Below are positions 18,645 through 27,364 of a DNA stretch of 44,068 nt, in pieces. The DNA lies in the NCBI GenBank assembly GCA_029559475.1, contig JAKQBN010000064.1:1-44068 (forward strand). The letters run 5' to 3'. The DNA comes from a bacterium. Its GTDB lineage: Bacteria > UBA4055. Every line of letters begins with the position of its first letter. Position 1 is the stretch's first letter. The notes below the pieces were generated by a model. It was not told the origin of the DNA, ran no database searches, and worked only from the letters and a program-made list of their open reading frames with translations. A program made the position numbers and the translations under genes.

Positions 18645-19262
18645 ATGGTAGAATGGTTCATAGCGGGTGGAGCTTTTATGTGGCCACTTCTGGCAGTAGC
18701 CGTATTTGGTTTAATAGTAGTATTTTACAAGATCTTTACTCTGATGGGCACTGGACTTAATGCTGAAAAACTAATGATCGACGTTAAAAAAGCAATTCAG
18801 ACACAGGGAGTTCCCGGAGCTTTAAAACTCGTTCAGGGAAACAATAAACCGGTAGCTCTGGTTGTAAATGCCGGACTGACCAACGCAAAATATGGAATGG
18901 ACAATGTAGAGAAAGGTCTTATCAATATGGGCGGTATCCAGAATACATATCTTTACAGCGGTATGGTTTGGCTATCAACAGTTGTTGCTCTTGCTCCGAT
19001 GATCGGATTTTTGGGAACAGTGTGGGGAATGATCGCAGCGATGGACGCAATCGCTGCAGCCAATGATATATCTCCTGCCATTGTTGCAGACGGTATCTCT
19101 CAGGCTCTAATCACTACAGCAGCAGGTCTTATCATAGCTGTGACGATCCAGACTTTCCAGAACTTCTTCCAGTCAGTAATCGAAAAACGCGTTCTCGAAA
19201 TGGAAGAGTCAAGTGTTGCTCTGGTCGAAGTTATGATGGACAGCGAATACAAAGACAAATAA
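18645..19262 (+). CDS. exbB: MotA/TolQ/ExbB proton-channel family protein
   Basis: The 205-aa protein has three transmembrane helices (about 10-32, 105-128 and 145-170) and the conserved channel segment from about 105 to 165 containing APMIGFLGTVWGMI and GISQALITTAAGLIIA. AAGGAG lies at good distance before the ATG. With two ExbD-like proteins and TonB directly downstream, it should couple the proton gradient across the inner membrane to TonB-dependent work at the outer membrane. It is the first gene of exbB-exbD-exbD-tonB. Confidence 0.94.
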   Translation: MVEWFIAGGAFMWPLLAVAVFGLIVVFYKIFTLMGTGLNAEKLMIDVKKAIQTQGVPGALKLVQGNNKPVALVVNAGLTNAKYGMDNVEKGLINMGGIQNTYLYSGMVWLSTVVALAPMIGFLGTVWGMIAAMDAIAAANDISPAIVADGISQALITTAAGLIIAVTIQTFQNFFQSVIEKRVLEMEESSVALVEVMMDSEYKDK

Positions 19263-19289
19263 GAAAACAACTAAAGAAAAGGCGATCAA

Positions 19290-19709
19290 ATGTTAAGAAA
19301 ACCCGTTAGAAAAGTAGGGGACTTTAACGCAGCATCAATGGCCGATGTGACTTTCTTGCTTCTTATTTTCTTTATTGTGACCACGACAATATCTTCAGAC
19401 AAAGGTATTAAATTCGTTCTTCCGCCTAAAGTTGACAATACTGAAGGCGTCAAGGTCAAAGGAGTTGTGAACGTTTTCCTTAATGACGACAACGAGGTTC
19501 TTCTCGGTAAAAAAGGTAAAGAGGAAGTCGTAAGCATCGAGCAGGTGAGCAGCAGATTACGGGCTCTGGACAGAGAAATAGCTGCGAACGGAGACTCAAT
19601 TATTGTTTCCATAAAAGTCACTGACGGTTCGCTCTATAAAAATTATCTGGCCATAATAGATCAGATAAAGAGCGCTAAAATTGACAGAATATCTCTGGCT
19701 CAAGAGTGA
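19290..19709 (+). CDS. exbD: ExbD/TolR family biopolymer transport protein (first copy)
   Basis: The 139-aa protein has a short cytoplasmic N-terminus, one transmembrane helix (about 18-35) containing the key acidic residue in MADVTFLLLIFFIVTT, and a periplasmic domain with the usual KVDNTEGVKVKG...SIKVTDGSLYKNYLAIIDQIK layout. It starts 27 bp after exbB. It should form the stator-type channel with ExbB. It is clearly paralogous to the next gene, and the two may form a mixed complex. Confidence 0.92.
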   Translation: MLRKPVRKVGDFNAASMADVTFLLLIFFIVTTTISSDKGIKFVLPPKVDNTEGVKVKGVVNVFLNDDNEVLLGKKGKEEVVSIEQVSSRLRALDREIAANGDSIIVSIKVTDGSLYKNYLAIIDQIKSAKIDRISLAQE

Positions 19710-19732
19710 AAGTTAACAGATAGGAATGTCCA

Positions 19733-20143
19733 ATGATTGAAAAAAAACAAACACCTTCGCAACAGGCAATTTCCACAGCTTCACTGCCGGATATAATCTT
19801 TCTTCTTCTGATATTCTTTATGGTTACAACGGTTTTCGTAGAATACAGAGGAATACCGGTCAAAATTCCCGAGGCTGTAAATTCTGAAAAGATCGACGGA
19901 AAGAGAGCGCTTGTTTACTGCTATCTCGATCTGAACGGAAGAATATGTGTTGATGATCAGATAATTACAAATACCGAACTTATGAACGTGATGTATCTGA
20001 AAAGAACACAGAATCCGAGGCTGATAGTTTCTCTGAAGGTCGATGAGAATTCCAAGAACGGTCTTTTGGATAAAGTACAGAAAGCGCTTCAGGACGCCGA
20101 CGCCAGAAGGGTAATGTATGCCGCGACCACAAAAACAAAATAA
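19733..20143 (+). CDS. exbD: ExbD/TolR family biopolymer transport protein (second copy)
   Basis: The 136-aa protein has the same plan as the preceding gene: a transmembrane helix at about 17-36 with SLPDIIFLLLIFFMVTT including the conserved Asp, then a periplasmic domain with VSLKVDENSKNGLLDKVQKAL. It starts 23 bp after the first exbD. Tandem non-identical ExbD proteins in one TonB operon are known in other FCB bacteria. The divergence between the copies suggests a hetero-oligomer rather than a recent duplication (inference). Confidence 0.92.
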   Translation: MIEKKQTPSQQAISTASLPDIIFLLLIFFMVTTVFVEYRGIPVKIPEAVNSEKIDGKRALVYCYLDLNGRICVDDQIITNTELMNVMYLKRTQNPRLIVSLKVDENSKNGLLDKVQKALQDADARRVMYAATTKTK

Positions 20144-20169
20144 ATTATCAAACTGAACGGGGTTTACAG

Positions 20170-20847
20170 ATGTCTACATATACAGAAGAATTAAGATCCG
20201 TAAGGACTGTAAAGATAGTCGAAGTGTCTACGATCTTATGTCTTGCTTTGTTCACTTTGGGATTTATGTTCTCGAAGACTTTCGAGAAAGAAGTGGTTAT
20301 TGAGCAGACTACTAATATTGCCCAAACCATCGAAGTCGAAAAAGTGGAGATAACAGAGCAGATAAAGAAAGTTGTAAAACCGGCAGTGGTCAGGATCCCG
20401 ATCGCAGTCGAGGACGAGGAAGAGATCGAAGAGGATGTTGAACTCGAGATCGAAACAGCGGATTTTGATATTAAATCAGAACCACCGCCGCCGCCACCGC
20501 CGCCACAGGTAGTGGAAGAAGAGATATTCGACTTCTTCGCTATCCAGGAAAAACCTGAGCTGATGCAGGGTTATGCGCAGAAAATACAGGAATATATTAC
20601 TAAGAACTATCCGCCGCTTGCAAGAAAATCAGGCGTGTCAGGAAAGGTCATCATAAAATTCGTCTGTTCAAAAGAAGGAATACCGACCAACATATCCGTA
20701 ACGATGGAAAAACCGCAGGATATGGGATTCGGCGAAGTCGCGATAAAAGCGATCGAACAGGCAAGATTCAAACCGGGTATGCAGAGGGATAAACCTGTAC
20801 CGGTAAGAATGTCTCAGAAGATCGATTTCAAAACGAACCTGAGATAA
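20170..20847 (+). CDS. tonB: Energy transducer TonB
   Basis: The 225-aa protein has a cytoplasmic N-terminus, one transmembrane helix (about 17-36, ILCLALFTLGFMFSKTFE), a periplasmic acidic linker (EDEEEIEEDVELE), a run of eight prolines near residue 106, and a C-terminal TonB domain (about 138-223) with ITKNYPPLARKSGVSGKVII and FKPGMQRDKPVPVRMS. It should transmit energy from ExbB/ExbD to outer-membrane receptors. None of those receptors is encoded in this window. It is the last gene before a strong terminator. Confidence 0.95.
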   Translation: MSTYTEELRSVRTVKIVEVSTILCLALFTLGFMFSKTFEKEVVIEQTTNIAQTIEVEKVEITEQIKKVVKPAVVRIPIAVEDEEEIEEDVELEIETADFDIKSEPPPPPPPPQVVEEEIFDFFAIQEKPELMQGYAQKIQEYITKNYPPLARKSGVSGKVIIKFVCSKEGIPTNISVTMEKPQDMGFGEVAIKAIEQARFKPGMQRDKPVPVRMSQKIDFKTNLR

Positions 20848-20858
20848 ACCAAAATCGG

Positions 20859-20886
20859 AAAAAGGTCTGAAATTCAGACCTTTTTT
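20859..20886 (+). terminator. Rho-independent terminator of exbB-exbD-exbD-tonB
   Basis: A stem of about 12 bp (AAAAAGGTCTGA / TCAGACCTTTTT) with a 3-nt loop runs into TTTTTTCTTTT. It starts 12 bp after the tonB stop and ends 21 bp before the purD start, so purD must be transcribed by readthrough or from a promoter overlapping this site. Confidence 0.9.
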
Positions 20887-20906
20887 CTTTTAACGGAGAG
20901 AATTAA

Positions 20907-22181
20907 ATGAACGTTCTTATACTCGGTTCCGGGGGAAGGGAACATGCGATCTTCGAAAAGATAAGAGAAAGCAGCAGTGCTGAGAAGATATTCTGCATTC
21001 CCGGTAACGCAGGAATAAACGATTCAGCTATAACGGCTGATATTGCTGTCAGCAATCACAGAGAACTGATAGATTTCGCAAAGTCCAATAACATCGAGCT
21101 AACGATTATCGGACCGGAAAATCCCCTGACAAGAGGGATCGTCAACGATTTCGAAAGCGAGGGACTAACGATATTCGGACCATCCCGCGAAGCTTCCATA
21201 CTAGAGGCCAGTAAAGCATACTCAAAAGAACTGATGCGCAAATACGGCATACCTACTGCTGAATATAAAATATTCACAGATCATACGGATGCTGAAAATT
21301 ATTTGAGGTCTCATACTCATCCGATCGTCGTTAAAGCGAGCGGTCTGGCTGCGGGAAAAGGCGCGAAAGTCTGTACCGATCTTGAACAGAGCCTGAAAGC
21401 TATACGCGAAATTATGGTCGAAAAATGCTTTAAGGATGCAGGCGATGAAGTCGTGATCGAAGAGTTTATGAAAGGGGAGGAAGCCTCCGTATTCGCTATA
21501 TCCGACGGAAATTATTATAAGATATTAGCTCCGGCTCAGGATCACAAAGCTGTTTATGACGGCGACAGAGGACCCAACACCGGCGGAATGGGTTCGTACG
21601 CTCCGGCTCCTTTAATAGATGATAAAATGATGTATATAATCGAACGTTCGATTATAGAACCGACTCTCGAAGCAATGAAGGCGGAAGGAAGACCCTACAA
21701 GGGTGTTCTTTTTGTAGGGTTGATGATCACAGACAGCGGTCCTAAAGTGATCGAATACAACTGCAGGTTCGGCGATCCTGAAACTCAGGTAATACTGCCG
21801 CTTCTTGACGCGGATCTTTTGGAACTTCTGTACGACTCCGCAAAAGGAAGATTCGCTGAGAACGGAATACTTCCGTTAAAAAATAAGCACAGCCTTTGTC
21901 TTGTGCTGGCATCCGGAGGTTATCCTGGTAAATATTTTACAGGATACGAGATAACAGGGCTGGGCAGTATAAGTAATTCAAAAGTACTTCACGCGGGAAC
22001 CGTGCTGGAAAACAATAAAACGGTCACCGGCGGCGGGAGAGTTCTCAACGTAGTATGTACGGCGGATTCTCTGAGAGAAGCAAAAAAGGGAGCTTACAGG
22101 GACGCGGAAAACATCAAATTCAAAGATATGTATTTCAGGAAGGATATAGGTGACAAAGGAGTTAAATATTACGAAAAATAA
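20907..22181 (+). CDS. purD: Phosphoribosylamine-glycine ligase (GAR synthetase)
   Basis: The 424-aa ATP-grasp enzyme has the full set of PurD signatures: NVLILGSGGREHAI at the N-terminus, IGPENPL, KASGLAAGKGA, DRGPNTGGMGSYAP, and EYNCRFGDPETQ in the metal and ATP site. It catalyses the second step of purine biosynthesis. GGAG lies 8 nt before the ATG. No other purine gene is adjacent, although a PNP-like gene occurs about 20 kb away. It is followed by a 102-bp gap with its own promoter-like sequence. Confidence 0.97.
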   Translation: MNVLILGSGGREHAIFEKIRESSSAEKIFCIPGNAGINDSAITADIAVSNHRELIDFAKSNNIELTIIGPENPLTRGIVNDFESEGLTIFGPSREASILEASKAYSKELMRKYGIPTAEYKIFTDHTDAENYLRSHTHPIVVKASGLAAGKGAKVCTDLEQSLKAIREIMVEKCFKDAGDEVVIEEFMKGEEASVFAISDGNYYKILAPAQDHKAVYDGDRGPNTGGMGSYAPAPLIDDKMMYIIERSIIEPTLEAMKAEGRPYKGVLFVGLMITDSGPKVIEYNCRFGDPETQVILPLLDADLLELLYDSAKGRFAENGILPLKNKHSLCLVLASGGYPGKYFTGYEITGLGSISNSKVLHAGTVLENNKTVTGGGRVLNVVCTADSLREAKKGAYRDAENIKFKDMYFRKDIGDKGVKYYEK

Positions 22182-22203
22182 TTTTGGACAAATGAATTAA
22201 AGT

Positions 22204-22232
22204 TTGCAATTAGAATATAAAATATATATATT
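22204..22232 (+). promoter_or_regulatory. Possible promoter of the 22284-23698 gene pair
   Basis: TTGCAA (22204-22209) and TATATT (22227-22232) are 17 bp apart in an AT-rich stretch between purD and the next gene. The -35 element matches only four of six consensus bases, so this is a weak call. Confidence 0.35.
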
Positions 22233-22283
22233 TTGTAAGCGTAGTAACATGAATGATAATTAAACCTTGTAACGGGAGGAAAA

Positions 22284-23195
22284 ATGAAAGTTTTAAAAAT
22301 TGCTTTGATTCTGTTGTTTACAGCAGGGCTTTTTGCCCAGGAAACTTTAACGGAAGAAGAAAAAGCATTTTTCAAAACGAACGTCGTTGTGCCTGTTCCT
22401 TCTGAGATCATAATGGCGCTGGATATACTTTCAGACGTAAACTGGAAAGCAGTAACAGAATATAACCTGAGCGCGAATTATTCCGAGAACTATAAAATAG
22501 CTCTTAATCTGGGCGTAAGAGTAGCCGAAGGATTTATCGCCATTCAGGGTGAGGATAGAAAAAATACCGGTGAAATGTTCAGCGTATGCAGGGATCTCGC
22601 GGAGAATTTCGGTGCTAAAAGCGAGATGTTCGTCGATAAGGAAGAGATATCAAGGCTTTTAAATGAGAACAAATGGCTCGAATTAAGAGGAATACTCGAC
22701 GACATTCAATTGAAGGTCAAGGACGAGATGTATAAGTACGATGCCGATTACGTTGTTCTGGCGAGCGTCGGCGGCTGGATAGAAGGTCTTCATATAGTCT
22801 CAAAAGCTCTGACCCAGAATTATACCGAAGAAGCATCAATGATACTTTATCAACCCGAGCTGATAGATTACTTTACTCAGGAGGTGGGCTACTTAAAGAT
22901 ACTGAATTCAGACAATCCCGAAGTAAAGGAGATAAACAGGATCATGCCGGAAATAAAAAGACTGACAGAAGTAGGCTCAGGCAATCCGATCCCGAAAGAG
23001 AACATAGACGAGCTTTATAAGTTAAGTTCTCAGGCTATAAAAATAATCGTAGCTGAGCCTGAGCGGGAAGAGTCGGCAGAAGCACAGGATGCAGAAAAAA
23101 CCAAAGGATCGGGAATGTGGATAGCGGTCTTCGCCGTACTGGCGACAGTTCTTCTTGTAGTCTTTTTCGTTCTAAGAAAGAAAGGAGGGGAATAA
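22284..23195 (+). CDS. Exported protein with C-terminal membrane anchor, unknown function
   Basis: The 303-aa protein has a signal peptide (MKVLKIALILLFTAGLFA, cleavage before QE), a mostly helical extracytoplasmic region without cysteine-rich or recognisable enzyme motifs, and a C-terminal transmembrane helix (about 275-296) followed by RKKGGE. The positive residues after the last helix put the bulk of the protein outside the cytoplasm. GGGAGGA precedes the ATG. Its TAA overlaps the ATG of the next gene by one base, so the two are translationally coupled. I do not recognise the family. Confidence 0.75.
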   Translation: MKVLKIALILLFTAGLFAQETLTEEEKAFFKTNVVVPVPSEIIMALDILSDVNWKAVTEYNLSANYSENYKIALNLGVRVAEGFIAIQGEDRKNTGEMFSVCRDLAENFGAKSEMFVDKEEISRLLNENKWLELRGILDDIQLKVKDEMYKYDADYVVLASVGGWIEGLHIVSKALTQNYTEEASMILYQPELIDYFTQEVGYLKILNSDNPEVKEINRIMPEIKRLTEVGSGNPIPKENIDELYKLSSQAIKIIVAEPEREESAEAQDAEKTKGSGMWIAVFAVLATVLLVVFFVLRKKGGE

Positions 23196-23698
23196 TGTTC
23201 AACAGGTCAGCTAAATTTTACCTCTTCATTATGCTCACAATGATGCTTGTATCTACCTCATTTCTTTACGCACAGAAGAAGAACGCTCCCTCGTCTGAAG
23301 ATGAAGGAAGCTGGGATGAGAACGAAACAGATATCGAATATCTTTTCGGCGAGTCGAAAAAAGAGATTCTCGCGGCGGGATTTTATACGAACGGCGACAT
23401 TAAATCCGGATATTTGGACGATACCCCGAACGTTTACGCGACCTTCACTCTATACAAAGGGAACTCCTACGCGTTCGTAATAGGCGCGGCGAACAATCTG
23501 AACCCAATTAAAACATCGTTCTACGGGAACAATTTCGTCGATAATCTTTTTTCAGACGAAATAGAAGTCAGTAATTATAAAGTATTCTATATAAACCCGA
23601 TTCACAACGGAACCTATTACCTGAAGATCCAGTCGAGAGGCGAATCCGACGGTGACGGTGAATGGATGTATTACTACGGTTTTAAGCAGAATAAATAA
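23195..23698 (+). CDS. Small exported protein, unknown function
   Basis: The 167-aa protein is read from the ATG at 23195, which has an AGGAGGGG ribosome site just upstream; the frame extends to 23117 but only inside the previous gene. It has a signal peptide (hydrophobic residues about 8-25, cleavage after LYA-Q), an acidic segment, then a beta-rich domain with VYATFTLYKGNSYAFVIGAA and GTYYLKIQSRGE, reminiscent in style of bacterial pre-peptidase C-terminal-like or carbohydrate-binding beta-sandwich domains, but the similarity is too weak to name. It is coupled to the preceding anchored protein, so the two may be partners. Confidence 0.7.
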   Translation: MFNRSAKFYLFIMLTMMLVSTSFLYAQKKNAPSSEDEGSWDENETDIEYLFGESKKEILAAGFYTNGDIKSGYLDDTPNVYATFTLYKGNSYAFVIGAANNLNPIKTSFYGNNFVDNLFSDEIEVSNYKVFYINPIHNGTYYLKIQSRGESDGDGEWMYYYGFKQNK

Positions 23699-23708
23699 GC
23701 CGGAAAGG

Positions 23709-23736
23709 AAAAGACAGGCTGGTGCCTGTCTTTTTT
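23709..23736 (+). terminator. Rho-independent terminator after the exported-protein pair
   Basis: AAAAGACAGGC-tggt-GCCTGTCTTTT forms a stem of about 11 bp and continues into TTTTTTAATTAA. The T-tract ends about 10 bp before the start codon of the MFS transporter gene. Confidence 0.9.
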
Positions 23737-23746
23737 AATTAATGGA

Positions 23747-25039
23747 ATGAAGATTATTAAAAACCTGAATAAAGCGAACGTGAGCTGGGCTCTTTACGAC
23801 TGGGCCAATTCTGCCTACGCGACGACGGTACTCGCAGTATTCTTTCCCGTATTTCTTTCGGAATACTGGAGCGAGGGTGCCGATCCGTCAGTCACAACAT
23901 CAAGGCTCGGCGCGGCAAATTCGCTGGCGGGTCTGATCATTATGGCAGCCGCGCCTGTTCTTGGAACATTATCCGACATATCGCCTGTAAAAAAGAAGTA
24001 TCTAGCTGCGGCTACTATAACTGGCGCTATCTCGACAGCAGCGATGTTCTTCGTTCCCGGGGGGGCATGGATAGCTGCGCTTGCGCTTTTCACACTTTCT
24101 TCTGTTTGTTTCAGCGCCGGAATAATTTTTTATGATGCTCTTATTAACAGCGTGGCCGAAAAGAAGCTTTTAAATTTCGTTTCAGGCGTCGGATATTCAT
24201 TCGGCTATCTAGGAGGCGGTATCCTGCTCGCTGTCAATATCTTTACAGTCACGAATTATGAGTTTTTCGGTCTCTCTTCATCGACAGAGGCAGTAAAATA
24301 TGTATTCGTGAGCGTTGGTGTCTGGTGGATCATTTTCGCCGTCCCGCTTTTTTTGAACGTTAAGGAAAAGCATTCGAATAAAACCGGAAAGCTACCGTTC
24401 ATCAATACTCTTACGAGTAGTCTTAGACAGCTTAAGATAACTCTTAGCCAGATCAAAGAAATTAGAAGCGTCTGGCTTTTTTTAATAGCCTACTGGCTTT
24501 ATATTGACGGCGTGGATACGATCATCAGGATGGCAATGGATTTCGGGCTTTCTATCGGGCTTGAAAGAAACAGCCTGATCACCGCCCTTCTGATCACGCA
24601 GTTCGTAGGCTTTCCCTCAGCTCTCATAACAGGTATAATGTTTAAAGGCGGAAAAGGGGCGAGGACGGGAATATTCATAACTATTTGCGCCTATTTTATG
24701 ATAACCGTTCTCGGCGCAATGATGAGATCGGAACTGCATTTTTATATGCTAGCGGTATCGGTCGGACTCGTACAGGGCGGGATCCAGGCGCTCAGCAGAT
24801 CATATTACGCCTCTATCATACCCGAGAACAAAGAAGGCGAATTCTTCGGCTTCTATAACATGATAGGAAAATTCGCGGTAATACTCGGGCCTCTTTTTAT
24901 AGCCGGCACGAACATTACGGCAAGGCAATTCGGTTTCAGTCAGGACACTGCTTCGAGGTGCGGAGTTCTATCTGTCGCGGTTTTCTTCATACTCGGCGGT
25001 ATAATATTTTACATGTCCGGGAGGGACAGACAGGGATAA
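23747..25039 (+). CDS. MFS transporter, UMF1 / Atg22-like family
   Basis: The 430-aa protein has about twelve transmembrane helices. It opens with NKANVSWALYDWANSAYATTVLAVFFPVF, the hallmark of UMF1 (Atg22-like) transporters, and contains QALSRSYYASIIPENKEGEFFGFYNMIGKF, also conserved in the family. Substrates in bacteria are not established; yeast Atg22 exports amino acids from the vacuole. The start codon has no clear Shine-Dalgarno site (only GGA four bases upstream) and sits directly behind a terminator hairpin, so its expression is hard to read; a downstream start is possible but would remove the conserved opening. Confidence 0.88.
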   Translation: MKIIKNLNKANVSWALYDWANSAYATTVLAVFFPVFLSEYWSEGADPSVTTSRLGAANSLAGLIIMAAAPVLGTLSDISPVKKKYLAAATITGAISTAAMFFVPGGAWIAALALFTLSSVCFSAGIIFYDALINSVAEKKLLNFVSGVGYSFGYLGGGILLAVNIFTVTNYEFFGLSSSTEAVKYVFVSVGVWWIIFAVPLFLNVKEKHSNKTGKLPFINTLTSSLRQLKITLSQIKEIRSVWLFLIAYWLYIDGVDTIIRMAMDFGLSIGLERNSLITALLITQFVGFPSALITGIMFKGGKGARTGIFITICAYFMITVLGAMMRSELHFYMLAVSVGLVQGGIQALSRSYYASIIPENKEGEFFGFYNMIGKFAVILGPLFIAGTNITARQFGFSQDTASRCGVLSVAVFFILGGIIFYMSGRDRQG

Positions 25040-25043
25040 TATC

Positions 25044-25072
25044 TTGACAATTCAGACGCGCTTAATTATTTT
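25044..25072 (+). promoter_or_regulatory. Predicted sigma70-type promoter of metG-yraN
   Basis: TTGACA (25044-25049) and TATTTT (25067-25072) are 17 bp apart and begin 4 bp after the MFS stop codon. The -35 context TATCTTGACAATT is identical over 13 bases to the one upstream of exbB. The start codon of metG lies about 34 bp downstream of the -10 element. Confidence 0.6.
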
Positions 25073-25105
25073 TGACGCTGTTTTATAAAATAAAAGGAAA
25101 ACATT

Positions 25106-26989
25106 ATGAAAACGAAATATCTTACAACGCCCATATATTATGTTAACGGCAAACCTCATCTGGGACACGGATATACAACCATTCTTTGTGATTCCATCAC
25201 AAGATATTATAAGTTATTCGGATATGACGCCGTAATGATCACAGGTGTCGATGAGCACGGACAGAAAGTTTTTGAAGCCGCTCAGGAAAAGAAAATGGAC
25301 ACTCAGGCTTACTGCGACAGCCTGATACCCGCCTTCACCGATCTTTTTAAGAAATGCGATATAAATAATGATATTTTTTTCAGGACTACTTCAGCTTCAC
25401 ATAAGACAAAAGTTCAGAAAATACTTCAGGCACTATACGATAAAGGTGATGTGTATAAAGATCATTACGAAGGAAATTACTGTACTCCGTGCGAGACATT
25501 TTTTACGGAAAAAGACCTTGTTGACGGCAAATGCCCGCAGTGCGGAAGAGAAACTGTAATTATTAAGGAAGAGAACTATTTTTTCAACATGGCTAAATAT
25601 GCAGGTGAATATGAAAAATTTCTAAATGAACACGACGATTTTATATATCCCGCATTCAGAAAAAACGAAGTTCTCGGTATATTAAAGCAGGGATTGAGGC
25701 CGCTGTGCATATCTAGAAAAAAGGAAAAGATGCCTTGGGGCATAGAAATACCTTTCGATAAGGACTACGTTACTTATGTATGGTTCGACGCGCTTTCAAA
25801 TTACATTAACGGTATCGGCTATCTCGAGAATGATGAAAAATTCAAGAAATACTGGCCGACCACCACCCATTTTATGGCAAAAGATATTCTTCTGCATCAC
25901 ACGATCTACTGGCCGACAATGCTTTTAGCTATGGGACTTCCCCTTCCGCAGAACATACTTATTCACGGCTGGTGGATGGGTGAGGGCGGAAAGAAGATGA
26001 GCAAGTCTTTAGGAAACGTGATCGATCCTAACGAGATAATCGATAAATACGGATCCTCTTCCTTCAGGTTTTTCGTATTAAGAGATATGTCATTGGGACA
26101 TGACGGGATATTTTCGATGGATTCGTTTATAAAAAGGCATAACGTTGAGCTGGCCAATGATTTCGGCAATCTTCTTAACCGCGCAAGCCACATGATCCAC
26201 AGAAATTTTGATGGAAAAGTGCCTGCGCCTTCAAAGAAAACTGAATTCTGCGATCCGTTCATAAATGAATTCAAAACGCTTCTTTCGGGGATCGAACCGC
26301 TGATATATGTTTTCGAGCTGAATAAAGCTCTTGACGACATTATGAAGATGATAAGGAACACGAATAAATATCTAGAGGACTGCGCACCGTGGCAGCTTCT
26401 AAAGACAGACAAAGAATTATGCGGTGCGGTTCTTTACAACGCACTTGAAGCTGTGAGGCTGACAAGCGTGCTTCTTTCTCCTGTCATTCCTAAGAAATTC
26501 GAAGAGCTTAAAGATATTTTCAAAGGCGATATAGACATGATTTTAGAGTTCGGCAGTCTCAAGCCGGGTACAGAGATAAACAAGGCTGTCGCGCTTTTTC
26601 CGAAAATCGAGACCGAAGTTAAGTCAGAGAATAAAGCGGAAAGTAAAGCTCCATCGGCAGAAACGGGGATCGACATAACTGATTTCGCTAAAGTCGAGAT
26701 CAAGACAGGCAAGATTATTACCTGCGAGAATGTGGAAGGCAGCGATAAACTTTTAAAGCTGAAGATAGATTTGGGAGGAGGAGATTTCAGACAGATCATA
26801 TCCGGTATAGCGAAATTCTATAAGCCTGAGGAAACCGTCGGTAAGCATGTGCTTGTCGCATCTAATTTAAAGCCGGCGACTCTGATGGGGGTCGAAAGTC
26901 AGGGTATGCTTCTTTCTGTCAAAGCGGGAAAAGACTTAAAGATAGTTGAGATAAACCAAGCTCTGCCTCTGGGCAAGAAGCTGAATTAA
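25106..26989 (+). CDS. metG: Methionyl-tRNA synthetase with C-terminal tRNA-binding domain
   Basis: The 627-aa class I synthetase has the HIGH-type motif (PHLGHGY, about 17-23), a zinc knuckle CTPC...CPQC around residues 131-151, and KMSKS at 297-301. An anticodon-binding helical domain follows. After a charged linker (about 510-525), a Trbp111-like OB domain (DFAKVEIKTGKIITCENVEG to the C-terminus) promotes dimerisation and tRNA binding. It charges initiator and elongator tRNA-Met. yraN begins at the base immediately after its stop codon. Confidence 0.97.
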   Translation: MKTKYLTTPIYYVNGKPHLGHGYTTILCDSITRYYKLFGYDAVMITGVDEHGQKVFEAAQEKKMDTQAYCDSLIPAFTDLFKKCDINNDIFFRTTSASHKTKVQKILQALYDKGDVYKDHYEGNYCTPCETFFTEKDLVDGKCPQCGRETVIIKEENYFFNMAKYAGEYEKFLNEHDDFIYPAFRKNEVLGILKQGLRPLCISRKKEKMPWGIEIPFDKDYVTYVWFDALSNYINGIGYLENDEKFKKYWPTTTHFMAKDILLHHTIYWPTMLLAMGLPLPQNILIHGWWMGEGGKKMSKSLGNVIDPNEIIDKYGSSSFRFFVLRDMSLGHDGIFSMDSFIKRHNVELANDFGNLLNRASHMIHRNFDGKVPAPSKKTEFCDPFINEFKTLLSGIEPLIYVFELNKALDDIMKMIRNTNKYLEDCAPWQLLKTDKELCGAVLYNALEAVRLTSVLLSPVIPKKFEELKDIFKGDIDMILEFGSLKPGTEINKAVALFPKIETEVKSENKAESKAPSAETGIDITDFAKVEIKTGKIITCENVEGSDKLLKLKIDLGGGDFRQIISGIAKFYKPEETVGKHVLVASNLKPATLMGVESQGMLLSVKAGKDLKIVEINQALPLGKKLN

Positions 26990-27364
26990 ATGGTCACTTC
27001 AAAAACAGACAATAAGAAAACGGGAAATATTGGCGAGGATATTGCCGCCCAGTTTTTAGAAGACAAAGGTTTCAGGATCGTTCAGAGGAATTTTCGCTAT
27101 TCTACTTTCGGCGAGATAGATATTATAGCCATGCAGAACGAATACCTCGTTTTTATTGAGGTCAAGACTTACAAGACCGAAGAATTCGGAGAACCTGTGC
27201 TTCTCGTGAATAAAAAGAAGCAGGATAAGATCCGTAAGCTTGCGCAGATATTTATGCTGCAGAAAAAGATCACGGATACGGACTGCAGGTTCGATGTTAT
27301 AGGCATCAGGATAGGAAAGGGCGATTCAGGCAATCTTATAAATCATATAGATAATGCGTTCTGA
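26990..27364 (+). CDS. yraN: YraN family (UPF0102) endonuclease-like protein
   Basis: The 124-aa length is typical. Conserved UPF0102 features are TGNIGEDIAAQFLEDKGF at the N-terminus, then FGEIDIIA and VFIEVKTY, which supply the D...E-x-K nuclease core (EID, EVK). The fold is of the Holliday-junction resolvase / PD-(D/E)xK class; the cellular role is unclear. The ATG follows the metG stop TAA without any gap, so translation is almost certainly coupled. It is the last gene before the 418-bp structured gap. Confidence 0.93.
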   Translation: MVTSKTDNKKTGNIGEDIAAQFLEDKGFRIVQRNFRYSTFGEIDIIAMQNEYLVFIEVKTYKTEEFGEPVLLVNKKKQDKIRKLAQIFMLQKKITDTDCRFDVIGIRIGKGDSGNLINHIDNAF

